Shown piece by piece: positions 38,573 to 46,818 of a stretch of 64,000 bases of DNA. The position numbers and the translations under genes are program-made. How positions within the stretch are numbered: the stretch's first letter is position 1; each line of letters starts with the position of its first letter. The notes under the pieces are model-generated. The model was not told the origin of the DNA and did not search any database. It worked only from the letters and a program-made list of their open reading frames with translations. Location: positions 248,001 to 312,000 of the forward strand of contig NZ_JANHOF010000004.1 in assembly GCF_024498075.1 (NCBI RefSeq). The letters run 5' to 3'. The DNA is from Paenibacillus mendelii (GTDB taxonomy: Bacteria; Bacillota; Bacilli; Paenibacillales; Paenibacillaceae).

Positions 38573-38673
38573 TTGTGTAGTACGGCAACGCAACAAACCG
38601 ATATATACATCGAATACGGCGGCGATCCCTGAAGGCGCGGCTGAGCAGTATTCGCGTATAATCGTTTTGAAGC
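38573..38673 (-). other. Leader between two terminators, no gene seen
   Basis: About 100 bases lie between the two minus-strand terminators. I see no supported open frame with a ribosome site. A short CGAT/ATCG hairpin occurs in the middle. A promoter here is possible but no good -35/-10 pair stands out. Confidence 0.4.
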
Positions 38674-38844
38674 ATAAAAAAAGCGTGCTCGAAGAGCACG
38701 CGGATTTGCCGTCTGCAGGCGGAAACCGTCATGTTCTTAACCCAGAGTCGAACCCGACGAATAGCATAAAATAAACCTATCCCAGATGCGGGACAAGCAT
38801 GGCTGCATTCGTCACAATCGAATATCTAATTACGAGTTAAGAAC
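38674..38844 (-). ncRNA. Candidate structured RNA with tRNA/tmRNA-like layout
   Basis: On the minus strand a closing stem of nine bases (GTTCTTAAC at 38844-38836 with GTTAAGAAC at 38741-38733) encloses a short TCG/CGA arm, a seven-base stem GACGAAT/ATTCGTC (38813-38807 with 38762-38756) capped by TCCC/GGGA, and a tRNA T-arm-like segment GGGTTCGACTC directly before the closing strand. A strong terminator follows 31 bases later. The T-arm stem has one mismatch and two wobble pairs and there is no CCA, so it is not a functional tRNA. Could be a regulatory RNA, a decayed tRNA-like gene, or an mRNA 3' region of the PhnP-like operon. Confidence 0.33.
38676..38701 (-). terminator. Strong intrinsic terminator
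   Basis: Perfect eight-base stem GCGTGCTC/GAGCACGC with a three-base loop, followed on the minus strand by T7. Ends the candidate RNA and any transcript of the upstream four-gene operon. Confidence 0.92.
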
Positions 38845-38952
38845 ACCGACAAACATTAAAATTTCCCCTTACAATTCAGATACTTACATAATATGTGTTT
38901 CCATCGCGGACGTCAAGCGACTTGCTCCATATCTTTCTCATTATATCGCGAG

Positions 38953-39732
38953 TCAAATCATGACCTTCATGCCGGATACCGCAAAACACGCGTTGGAGGG
39001 CAACGGATAATCACGTCTCAAATCGATATCATGCGACATATGCGTGAATACCGTCTGACCCGGCTCCAATTGCTCCAGCAGCAGCAGTGCCTCCTTCACG
39101 TCATAGACCGAACGTGTTCCGATGGGGAACGGCTCCTCGTAGAAGCTCGTCCCAAGAATTAATAAATTAAGGCCATACAACGGCTTTAATTGTTCGTCGG
39201 TGAGCGATATCGCGTCCGAGCAATACACCCATGACCTGCCGGTTAAAGCGTTCGAGAAATGAAACGCATAGGCATAGCCGTTCTTCCCATGATTCACTTT
39301 CCAGCAATCAATCTGCCACCTGCCCATCGTGATGGGACCCTCGATCGGCGTAAATTGAATATTCCGGCTCAGCCAAGGAAATCGCGACTGAATGTCCGCA
39401 ATTACATCCGGCTTGGCGATCGCCTCTCCTTTCACCCCGAGCCATCGGCACATATCCGCCCATTCCGCCAATCCGCCGATATGATCGAAGTGTGCATGGG
39501 TCAGAAGGATCCGGTCGATTCTCCGAAGTCCTGCTGCTTCCATTTGGCTGCGCCAATCAGGCCCGCAATCGATCAGCATCGTACCAAGATCCGGCCCGCT
39601 CAGATGAACCAGCGATCGCATCCGGCGGTTTAATCCACTGTCGCGGGCTTCCTCACATACATCGCACTCACAGTATACGCGGGGTACGCCCATCGAATCG
39701 CCTGTACCCCAGAATGTAATCGTTGTGGTCAT
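38953..39732 (-). CDS. Metallo-beta-lactamase fold phosphodiesterase, PhnP-like
   Basis: A 259-residue metal hydrolase. The start resembles PhnP: GTGDSMGVPRVYCECDVC, with a C-x-C-x-x-C zinc site near 20, then the metal motif THAHFDHIGG near 78 and later His/Asp ligands. PhnP opens ribose cyclic phosphate in phosphonate use, but no C-P lyase genes are near. Start uncertain: the ATG at 39732 fits the family N-terminus, while an ATG at 39753 overlaps the upstream stop (TGATG); neither has a strong ribosome site. Last gene of a four-gene operon. Confidence 0.85.
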   Translation of the reverse strand: MTTTITFWGTGDSMGVPRVYCECDVCEEARDSGLNRRMRSLVHLSGPDLGTMLIDCGPDWRSQMEAAGLRRIDRILLTHAHFDHIGGLAEWADMCRWLGVKGEAIAKPDVIADIQSRFPWLSRNIQFTPIEGPITMGRWQIDCWKVNHGKNGYAYAFHFSNALTGRSWVYCSDAISLTDEQLKPLYGLNLLILGTSFYEEPFPIGTRSVYDVKEALLLLEQLEPGQTVFTHMSHDIDLRRDYPLPSNACFAVSGMKVMI

Positions 39733-39752
39733 AATCGTTTCATCTAACGGCA

Positions 39753-40421
39753 TCAGAACGGCTCTAGTGCAATCGTTTCTTGTTGACTCACGTTGTCGAT
39801 CATATACTGCCATGCGTCCGGTTTATTGGGAAGCGCGGAATAGTATTCGGTCAGGAAGGCCGTAACCAGTGACGACGGCAATCCAGGCAGCTTCTCATCA
39901 TAAGAAAGGAAACATAAATCGAGCCCCGACACAGCTTCTCCGTTCTCTTCCCATGATGGATGTATGTAAGGGAAATCAAGACGTCTATAGCCAATATGGG
40001 ATAGAACCTCGCGGCGCACATACGGGTTCATAGGCGTTACGCCCCCGAAATGGTAATCAGCCGTGATGGGATTATAGATTTCTGCGAACATGCCGATCGG
40101 CTCCGTACCGCTTGCCGCGGCTAGTCTTGCAATATCGCGCTCACGATTGCGCATGAGGAAACGTCCGATTCCCATTGCAGGACGGCCAATTATCGTGAAA
40201 TCGGTCATCGCGACAAGCATACTCGGGTAATATCGGTATTCAGTCGCACCAACGACTTCGCCTTCATGGACGGCAGCATATACATGGATACCTTCATCCT
40301 GTAGCGGCGCCTCCCATTTCTCATAAGCAAGCACTTCTTCTGGCGGAAAGACGGTCTGCATCAGCTGATGCAGCTTCGCAAATAATGGATCGTTAATTGA
40401 TTGAATACGCGTGTATTCCAT
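39753..40421 (-). CDS. GNAT-like N-acetyltransferase (second of two)
   Basis: A 222-residue protein beginning MEYTRIQSINDPLFAKL. The fold pattern is acetyltransferase-like: strand GIHVYAAVHEGEVVGATEYRY (residues 41-61 in outline) and GRPAMGIGRFLMRNRE as the acetyl-CoA helix region near 78. It lacks the classic R/Q-x-x-G-x-G/A sequence in perfect form (AMGIGRFL). GGGAGGAA lies about eleven bases before the ATG. 35 bases after the first GNAT gene. Substrate unknown. Confidence 0.78.
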   Translation of the reverse strand: MEYTRIQSINDPLFAKLHQLMQTVFPPEEVLAYEKWEAPLQDEGIHVYAAVHEGEVVGATEYRYYPSMLVAMTDFTIIGRPAMGIGRFLMRNRERDIARLAAASGTEPIGMFAEIYNPITADYHFGGVTPMNPYVRREVLSHIGYRRLDFPYIHPSWEENGEAVSGLDLCFLSYDEKLPGLPSSLVTAFLTEYYSALPNKPDAWQYMIDNVSQQETIALEPF

Positions 40422-40456
40422 GAACGATAGTTCCTCCCTAGACCTAATTGATCGGC

Positions 40457-41131
40457 TTAAATGGTTTGCTGCCCGATAAATGGATTTCTCCACTCCATTA
40501 AAGCAGCATAATCGCACGAATCCTCATCTTCAAGATAGTGCTCGGCTACGCCGACCGGCATGCGCCCACAGCGAAGCAAGAAGGAGAGAACCGGATCCTT
40601 CAGCTCACCCGAAATGATGCGCTCAAGATACTCCTGAGCCGTTAGCTGGTCTGCATAGCGCTTGTAACCAGGCATACGTCCGCCGCCAAGCAAACGGGTC
40701 AAATGCAGATGAACGACAACCTCATACATCGTAAGCATGAGCCATTTGCCGATACCGTATTGACGATACGCGGGAATGACACAGAGATCAACGACATAGA
40801 GGGTGTCCCCTTCGGGATTATGATTGCGGATATAGCCGCTGTCCGTTATCTGCTCCCAGCTATGCGTACTGCTTACGGCTTCATGGCCGACAAGCAAAGC
40901 GGTCATCGAACCAATAAGTTGTCCGTCCACCTCTGCACATAGCGCTCCCTCAGGAAACCGCTGCGCATGCTCGCGGAGCTGCGCCTCGTTCCACCAGAGC
41001 TCAGGTGGAAACGGCGGCGGGAAGCTCTCCTTCTGAATCGCGATCATACCTTCTATGTCTGCCTTTGTATAGTTCCGTAACGTAACAAGTAACGGCTTGC
41101 CTGCCGCATAAACGAACATCTGCTTGTACAT
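40457..41131 (-). CDS. GNAT N-acetyltransferase (first of two)
   Basis: A 224-residue acetyltransferase. Strand 4 and motif A are clear: TLYVVDLCVIPAYRQYGIGKWLM near 108-130, including QYGIGK, the acetyl-CoA pyrophosphate loop. A C-terminal extension with GRMPVGVAEHYLEDEDS follows. In other bacteria an acetyltransferase of this kind is fused to a carbon-nitrogen hydrolase; here the two are separate genes only three bases apart, in the same operon, GGGAG being about nine bases before the ATG. Confidence 0.87.
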   Translation of the reverse strand: MYKQMFVYAAGKPLLVTLRNYTKADIEGMIAIQKESFPPPFPPELWWNEAQLREHAQRFPEGALCAEVDGQLIGSMTALLVGHEAVSSTHSWEQITDSGYIRNHNPEGDTLYVVDLCVIPAYRQYGIGKWLMLTMYEVVVHLHLTRLLGGGRMPGYKRYADQLTAQEYLERIISGELKDPVLSFLLRCGRMPVGVAEHYLEDEDSCDYAALMEWRNPFIGQQTI

Positions 41132-41134
41132 CGC

Positions 41135-41998
41135 TTACGACTCCCAGTCTGGATACAGATCTGTCCGTCGATCTCTCCACGTTGTGACAGATCCTGCTGC
41201 TCTTACATCGGCCAGAAGCTTGACATCCAGGTCGGCAACGACGAGCATATCGTCGTTGATGATGCCTTCAGCTAGAATACCTGCAGGAGGGAACGGGATA
41301 TCATTGGGCGAGATCACGGCGGCTTGACCAAAGTTTGCACGCATGAAATCTACCTTGCGCAGCGCTCCGACCGTACCGGTTGTTACGATATAAACTTGAT
41401 TCTCCACCGCTCTGGCATGACAACAATAACGGACGCGGTAAAACCCGTGACGATCGTCCGTACAGGATGGACAGAAGATAATGTCGGCTCCCTTAGCTCT
41501 CGCCATACGCACGATTTCCGGAAATTCGATATCGTAGCAGGTCAGCATAGCAATCGTCCCGAATTCGGTATCAAACACATTCAGCGAGTCACCGGGAGCC
41601 ATGTCCCACTCTTCCTTCTCAGTCGGAGTCATATGGAGCTTCGCTTGCGTCTTGACCCGGCCGTCTGGATAGAACAAATGCGCAACATTGCGGCGTTTGC
41701 CGTCCCCGTCTTCTATCACATGCGTGCCGCCGATTATGTGCATGCCATAATCCGCCGCAAGCTTGGTGAATAGCTTCAAATAAGCTTCCGTAAAAGAGGA
41801 TAACCGATCAATGGCTAGCGGCTGCCCCTGATCGTCTCCAATAGACAATAGCTGAGTCGTCATAAACTCCGGAAAGAGTACGAATTGAGCTCCATATTCG
41901 GAAGCATTCCTTATGTAATGCGTAACCTGATCAGCGAACTGCTTGAATTCGCCTATGTCTTCTAGTTTATATTGGACAGCTGCTACACGTAAATTCAA
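41135..41998 (-). CDS. Carbon-nitrogen hydrolase (nitrilase superfamily)
   Basis: An amidase-type enzyme of 287 residues with the full catalytic triad: Glu in LFPEFMT near 44, Lys in KLHMTPTE near 120 and Cys in LTCYDIEFPE near 154. It should cleave a C-N bond of an amide or nitrile. TTG start with AGGAGTGA upstream. It heads the operon amidohydrolase-GNAT-GNAT-PhnP-like. The pairing with an acetyltransferase suggests that it deacylates or acylates the same amine, which is inference. Confidence 0.92.
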   Translation of the reverse strand: MNLRVAAVQYKLEDIGEFKQFADQVTHYIRNASEYGAQFVLFPEFMTTQLLSIGDDQGQPLAIDRLSSFTEAYLKLFTKLAADYGMHIIGGTHVIEDGDGKRRNVAHLFYPDGRVKTQAKLHMTPTEKEEWDMAPGDSLNVFDTEFGTIAMLTCYDIEFPEIVRMARAKGADIIFCPSCTDDRHGFYRVRYCCHARAVENQVYIVTTGTVGALRKVDFMRANFGQAAVISPNDIPFPPAGILAEGIINDDMLVVADLDVKLLADVRAAGSVTTWRDRRTDLYPDWES

Positions 41999-42164
41999 TT
42001 CCTGCTCACTCCTGATTAAAAAATTCTCATCGTATTCTAATAAAGCGGATACAATCCTTGATAACGCTCATTTTTTGTTCTCTTTGGTAATGTTTAGGCG
42101 GTTTAGGATCTGTTATAGTGATACTCGAACCAATGACCAGAACAAATGGAGGGAATATAACATC

Positions 42165-42653
42165 ATGAGAAAGAACAACACCATTATTCGCAAATTGGTT
42201 GCCGTAACTCTAAGCACTATCATCGGATTTACGACGATCGCAATCGGACAAGCTCCTAAGGCTGAGGCTGCTACAGCTTCACAAGCAAACCGTATCATCA
42301 GCATCGGTGACAATTATTTGGGGGTCCCATACCGCTTCGGTGCTAGGAGCGGAATAACGTCTGCATTCGACTGCTCCTCGTTCACCCAATTTGTCTATAA
42401 GAAAGTCGGAATTAAACTGCCCCGCACCTCGAAATCCCAATCCAAGGTTGGATACTACGTCTCACGCTCCAATCTGAAGAAGGGCGACCTCGTCTTCTTC
42501 CGTGTAGGATCTGGCAAAAGCATTGCACACGTTGCAATTTACGCGGGTAACAACAAAATTCTCCACACCTATGGAGCAGGTGGCGTTAAGTTCTCGAAAC
42601 TGAACTCTTCGCACTGGAGCTCGCACTACGTGACAGCTCGTCGTGTTTCTTAG
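42165..42653 (+). CDS. Secreted NlpC/P60 peptidoglycan endopeptidase
   Basis: A 162-residue exported hydrolase. A signal peptide (basic MRKNN, hydrophobic 11-30) ends at about AEA-A near 35. The papain-like triad is visible: Cys70 in FDCSSF, His122 in IAHVAIYAG and His134 in ILHTYGAGG. It cleaves cell-wall stem peptides, probably between D-Glu and the diamino acid. GGAGG lies about twelve bases before the ATG. Minimal enzyme without a wall-binding domain. I looked for a cyclic-di-AMP (ydaO) riboswitch upstream, common before such genes, and did not find one. Confidence 0.92.
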   Translation: MRKNNTIIRKLVAVTLSTIIGFTTIAIGQAPKAEAATASQANRIISIGDNYLGVPYRFGARSGITSAFDCSSFTQFVYKKVGIKLPRTSKSQSKVGYYVSRSNLKKGDLVFFRVGSGKSIAHVAIYAGNNKILHTYGAGGVKFSKLNSSHWSSHYVTARRVS

Positions 42654-42684
42654 TCGCCAATCACATCAATACGAATTCCAATTC

Positions 42685-42763
42685 GCTGATTTCTCTATTG
42701 CTTTGAATCGCCGTCAACCTTCTGACGGCGACCGGCAATAGAGGGATCAGCTTTTATTTTTTT
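42685..42763 (+). terminator. Strong terminator of the NlpC/P60 gene
   Basis: Nested stems GCTGAT/ATCAGC, CTCTATTGC/GCAATAGAG and GCCGTC/GACGGC, then TTTTATTTTTTT. The stop codon of the opposing sensor kinase lies inside it. Confidence 0.93.
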
Positions 42764-44108
42764 GCGGGAGCACGATCGAGATCGTCGTGCCTTGATCCGG
42801 TTTGCTGAATACATCGATTTGACCGCTATGCAGATCTACGATCCGCTTCGCAATAGAGAGTCCTAGACCTACTCCGCCGGTAGATCGGCTCCTAGCGCCA
42901 TCGACCCGGAAGAATCTTTCGAACAGATGCGGCATATCGTTCTCAGGTATACCTACGCCCTTATCAGATACGGACATGCGCACATTGCCCTTTGTAACGC
43001 TCAGCGTGATATCAATTGGATCTTTACTGTATTTAATTGCATTGTCCAGCAGAATGACCAGCAGCTGCCTGATTTTATCTTTATCGCCGCTGAGCTTCAC
43101 GTCTGTCTTGGGCGTATGCACGCGAATCATCCGCTGGAACGTTGCATGCAGCATGTCCGCCGTCTCGTCAGCCAACTGAACGAGATCGAAGGTTTCCAGC
43201 TTCAGCCAATCCTCCTGCTCCGCTTCGGCCAGCATGAGCATGGATTTGGTCAAATTCTGCAGCCGCTTCGATTCCTTCCCGATGGCCTCGATCGCTTCAT
43301 CCCTTACATTGACGTCGTCTCTTCCCCATCGGCTCAGCATATTGGCATAGCTGGAGATAACGGTTAGCGGCGTCTTCAGCTCATGGGAAGCGTCTGCGAC
43401 AAACTGCTTCTGGCGTGCAAACGTGCGGTCAAGCCGTTCAATCATCTGGTTGAACGCCCGGGCCAGCTGTTCAAGCTCTGCGGATTGATCCTTCCCGCTT
43501 AATTCAATCTTCCGAAGCTTGCCGCTCCTATCGATCTCACGCATCGTCTGCACCATATGCTGAATGGGCGAGGTCAGCCTGGACGTAAACCAGTAGGTTC
43601 CGAATATGGCGAAGAGAATCGCCCCGGCACTTGTGATCGTAAGCGCGATAACGAGGATTTGCAGATAGCTGTCCAGCAGCGTTAGCTTCCTGTACAGCTC
43701 CAGCTTCCCGATCACTTTTCCGGTGCTATAAAGCGGTACTTCCATATAGATGACCCGTCGTCCTTCAATGGATAGCATGCCGGTGTCAAACTGGTTGCTG
43801 AATTCCGTCTTGAATGCGAGCAGCTCGGGATCGGAGCCCTGCTCATTTACCGTCTTCCCGTCAGGGGTGACAATACGGATCAATTCGTTTACATTATAGT
43901 AATCCATGAGCAGGTCGGGGTCGGTAAGCCCTGTCGGTTCGTCAATCCGAGGATCCTCAAGCAAAATATTCACTTTGTTCGTCAGCAGCTGCTCTTCGCT
44001 TCGCATCGTTATCTTTATAACGAATAAATAGACGAAAATGTTGAACAAAATGAGGATGAAAATTAACCAAAATATTGTAAAAAAAGTAAATCTCCTGCGC
44101 AGTGTCAT
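42747..44108 (-). CDS. Sensor histidine kinase, two membrane helices and HAMP
   Basis: A 453-residue kinase: helix 1 at about 11-33, an outside sensor domain to 148, helix 2 at about 149-171, HAMP (TSRLTSPIQHMVQTMREID), H-box ASHELKTPLT near 245, N-box LLVILLDNAIKYS, G1 DKGVGIP and G2 GGVGLGLSIA. It resembles ArlS/CssS-type kinases. Its ATG overlaps the regulator stop by four bases (ATGA). It phosphorylates the OmpR-type regulator encoded just upstream. The signal is unknown. Confidence 0.94.
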   Translation of the reverse strand: MTLRRRFTFFTIFWLIFILILFNIFVYLFVIKITMRSEEQLLTNKVNILLEDPRIDEPTGLTDPDLLMDYYNVNELIRIVTPDGKTVNEQGSDPELLAFKTEFSNQFDTGMLSIEGRRVIYMEVPLYSTGKVIGKLELYRKLTLLDSYLQILVIALTITSAGAILFAIFGTYWFTSRLTSPIQHMVQTMREIDRSGKLRKIELSGKDQSAELEQLARAFNQMIERLDRTFARQKQFVADASHELKTPLTVISSYANMLSRWGRDDVNVRDEAIEAIGKESKRLQNLTKSMLMLAEAEQEDWLKLETFDLVQLADETADMLHATFQRMIRVHTPKTDVKLSGDKDKIRQLLVILLDNAIKYSKDPIDITLSVTKGNVRMSVSDKGVGIPENDMPHLFERFFRVDGARSRSTGGVGLGLSIAKRIVDLHSGQIDVFSKPDQGTTISIVLPQKNKS

Positions 44109-44803
44109 GCGTCAGGCTCCTTTAACATATAACCAACTCCACGAACCGTATGAATCAGCTTGTGACGATATCCTTTATCGATCTTCTGCCTCAGGTAACG
44201 AATATAGACGTCCACAAGATTCGTCTCGCCGATGAAATCATAGCCCCACACTTCGGATAAAATATCCTCACGGGATTTCTCTTCATTCTTATGCTCGGCC
44301 AAATAAACAAGCAGCTCGAATTCGCGCGGCGTTAATTCGATCGGCAGATCCTTGCGGAAAACCTTACGCGTTCTTAATTCAATCGATAAATCGGCAGCTT
44401 TCAGTACATCGGGACTCTCTGCTTCCCGAGGCTGCTGTCCAAATATTCGAAGCAGGTTGCGAACCCGTGCAAGAAGCTCTTCCATTGCAAAGGGCTTGGT
44501 TATATAATCATTAGCACCATGCTCGAAGCCGCTGACTTTATCGGGAATCGTATCTCTAGCTGTCAGCAGAATGATGGGTATCGGATTCCCCGCCTGACGC
44601 AGGCGGCGCAGAACCTCCACACCATTCAATTCCGGGAGCATCACGTCAAGCAGAACCATATCCCATTCTCCTGAGCTGGCCTGCTCCAATCCTGAGCGCC
44701 CATCGGCTGCTCTGCCTACCGTATAACCTTCGTGTTCAAGCTCCAGCTGTAGAATTCGGGCGATGCTATCTTCATCTTCTATAACAAGTATGCGTTCTTT
44801 CAT
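44105..44803 (-). CDS. OmpR-family response regulator
   Basis: A 232-residue DNA-binding regulator. The receiver has Glu9/Asp10, phospho-acceptor Asp53 (LLDVMLPELNG), a Thr and Lys102-region TKPFAMEEL; a winged helix follows (ELTPREFELLVYL, VDVYIRYLRQKID). ATG at 44803 has GGGTGG eight bases upstream; a GTG at 44815 has GGAGAG six bases upstream and is equally possible. First gene of a two-component operon behind a good promoter. Confidence 0.94.
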   Translation of the reverse strand: MKERILVIEDEDSIARILQLELEHEGYTVGRAADGRSGLEQASSGEWDMVLLDVMLPELNGVEVLRRLRQAGNPIPIILLTARDTIPDKVSGFEHGANDYITKPFAMEELLARVRNLLRIFGQQPREAESPDVLKAADLSIELRTRKVFRKDLPIELTPREFELLVYLAEHKNEEKSREDILSEVWGYDFIGETNLVDVYIRYLRQKIDKGYRHKLIHTVRGVGYMLKEPDA

Positions 44804-44855
44804 CTCGTTGTCCACCCACTTCTCTCCAGATCCGCTTATGGGATTCATCTCCCCA

Positions 44856-44884
44856 ATCATAATGAACAGCCCATTCATTTTCAA
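44856..44884 (-). promoter_or_regulatory. Sigma-A promoter of the two-component operon
   Basis: On the minus strand TTGAAA (44884-44879) and TATGAT (44861-44856) with exactly 17 bases between them, each five of six consensus bases, about 50 bases before the start codon. Confidence 0.72.
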
Positions 44885-45165
44885 GCATGACCGCCCTTGC
44901 AGCATACCGTTCTCATCTCTATGCATGATTGACCGTTATCCCGCCCCATATGGGCTGATCGTTACTCATAACGATTAGCATTATCTTCATAGGCCGCGGC
45001 GTACGAAGCCACGGATAATTATTCTGCCTTTAGTCTGCCCGTTCCTTGCCAAACTACTTCCAATGTGCAACAAGCAGCATGAGAAACAGCGCTGCCGCCG
45101 TCCATGCTGCTTTGTATAGGTTCAATCTTGAGACGGTTCTTTCATGCGTCTTCTATATCGCGCGA
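44885..45165. other. Gap with no gene recognised
   Basis: About 280 bases between the promoter of the regulator and the stop of the ABC-F gene. I found only a 23-codon hydrophobic frame without a ribosome site and no clear terminator. Confidence 0.5.
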
Positions 45166-46722
45166 TTATTGGGTACTCTGCATCGACCAGGCTTCAACAT
45201 CCCACACCTTCGTTACCCAGTCTTCGTAGAAATCCGGTTCGTGGGAGACGAGTATGATGGTCCCTTTGAAAGCCTGCAGCGCGCGCTTGAGCTCTGCCTT
45301 GGCGACAACGTCCAAGTGGTTGGTCGGTTCGTCAAAGGCGATCCAGTTGCTTTCACGCAGCATCAGCTTGCATAGACGTACTTTCGCTTGTTCGCCGCCG
45401 CTCAGCTGGTTTAGCGCCCGGGTGATATGGTCGTTCTTCAACCCGCATCTGGCTAGTGCCGCACGGACCTCGTGCTGGTTCATGTTGGAGAATTCGTTCC
45501 ATACATCGTCCAGCGGAGTAAGCGTTGGAGCCTTCACTTCCTGCTCGAAATACGCGGGGTGGAGATAATCGCCGCGGTATACCTTACCGTCCAGCGACTG
45601 AATTAGACCGAGAATGGTCTTGAGCAATGTTGATTTACCGACACCATTGCATCCGACGATCGCGATCTTGTCCCCGCGCTCGATCAGCATATTCATAGCA
45701 GGCAGCAGCGGACGATTATAACCAATGACGAGCTCATTCGCTTCGAATACGGTCTTACCGCTTGTGCGCGCTTCTTTGAAGCCGAATGTCGGCTTCATTA
45801 ATTCGTCCGGACGGTCGATCCGTTCGATTCTTTCCAATTGCTTCTCGCGGCTCTTCGCGCGTCCGCTTGTCGAATAGCGCGCTTTATTCCGTTGAATGAA
45901 ATCCTCTTGCTTCTTGATGTATTCCTGCTGCTTCTCATACGCATCAATATGCTGGTTCTTATTAATATCCGCCATCTGCAGAAACTTCTCGTAGTTTGCG
46001 GAATAACGCGTCAATTTAGCAAATTCCAGGTGATAAATGATATTAACAACCTCATTCATAAACCCGGTGTCATGGGAGATGAGCATGAAGGCATACGGAT
46101 AATTCTTCAGGTAGTTGGTCAGCCACGTAATATGCTCTTCATCTAAATAGTTCGTAGGCTCATCCAGCAATAAGACGGTCGGCTTCTCAAGCAGCAGCTT
46201 CGCTAGCAGCACCTTGGTGCGCTGGCCGCCGCTTAGCGCGGATACATCCCGGTCGAGACCGATTGCATTCAACCCGAGTCCGTTCGCCATCTCTTCAACC
46301 TTCACATCTATTAAATAGAAATCACCGATCTCCAGCTCTTCTTGAATTTCGCCCATTCGAATGAGCAGCTCTTCGAGCTTGTCCGGATCGGCATCCGCCA
46401 TCTGCAGTGAAATGTCACCCAGCTCCGTCTCCAATTCAAGTAGGGGAAGGAACGCATCCTTGAGTACATCACGTATCGTCTTGCCCGTGACGAGCTTCGT
46501 ATGCTGGTCCAAGTAGCCGTAGCGGACTTTCGGCGTCCATTCGACTTTGCCGTCATCCTTCAATTGCTTCCCGGTCAAAATATTCATCAATGTCGATTTG
46601 CCTGCGCCATTGGCACCGACCAATCCGACATGCTCGCCTGCAAGAAGGCGGAATGAAACATTCTTAAACAACGTGCGGTCGCCAAAATTATGGTTTAAAT
46701 CTTCTACTGTTAGTAAGCTCAT
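45166..46722 (-). CDS. ABC-F family ATPase (YkpA/YbiT type)
   Basis: A soluble protein of 518 residues with two ABC ATPase domains and no membrane part. Walker A sequences GANGAGKS near 36 and GCNGVGKS near 357, signatures LSGGQRTK and LSGGEQAK, Walker B LLLDEPTNYLD and AFDEPTNHLD; the linker between them (residues 240-310) is charged and helical as in ribosome-acting members. It probably binds the ribosomal E site and assists translation or resolves stalls. ATGGAG lies eight bases before the ATG. A TTGACA with a distant TACAAT (20-base spacer) upstream could be its promoter. Confidence 0.92.
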   Translation of the reverse strand: MSLLTVEDLNHNFGDRTLFKNVSFRLLAGEHVGLVGANGAGKSTLMNILTGKQLKDDGKVEWTPKVRYGYLDQHTKLVTGKTIRDVLKDAFLPLLELETELGDISLQMADADPDKLEELLIRMGEIQEELEIGDFYLIDVKVEEMANGLGLNAIGLDRDVSALSGGQRTKVLLAKLLLEKPTVLLLDEPTNYLDEEHITWLTNYLKNYPYAFMLISHDTGFMNEVVNIIYHLEFAKLTRYSANYEKFLQMADINKNQHIDAYEKQQEYIKKQEDFIQRNKARYSTSGRAKSREKQLERIERIDRPDELMKPTFGFKEARTSGKTVFEANELVIGYNRPLLPAMNMLIERGDKIAIVGCNGVGKSTLLKTILGLIQSLDGKVYRGDYLHPAYFEQEVKAPTLTPLDDVWNEFSNMNQHEVRAALARCGLKNDHITRALNQLSGGEQAKVRLCKLMLRESNWIAFDEPTNHLDVVAKAELKRALQAFKGTIILVSHEPDFYEDWVTKVWDVEAWSMQSTQ

Positions 46723-46818
46723 GTTCGCGGCTCCATTTCTCTATCTAATTCATTTAAATCGCGTTTTTAAGTCGCTCGCGTTCCATTGTATCACAGGTAT
46801 TCCTCACTTGTGTCAACT

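Noticed and set aside
38733-38844. A complete tRNA gene
   Set aside because: The T-arm stem has a mismatch and two wobble pairs, there is no CCA or clear discriminator, and the anticodon arm is replaced by a longer stem. Kept only as a candidate structured RNA.
42000-42164. Cyclic-di-AMP (ydaO) riboswitch before the NlpC/P60 gene
   Set aside because: The conserved ydaO elements are absent and the leader is too short after any plausible promoter.
45054-45125. A 23-residue hydrophobic peptide (TTG start) in the gap after the ABC-F gene
   Set aside because: No ribosome site, and an overlapping frame of similar length in another phase looks equally open.
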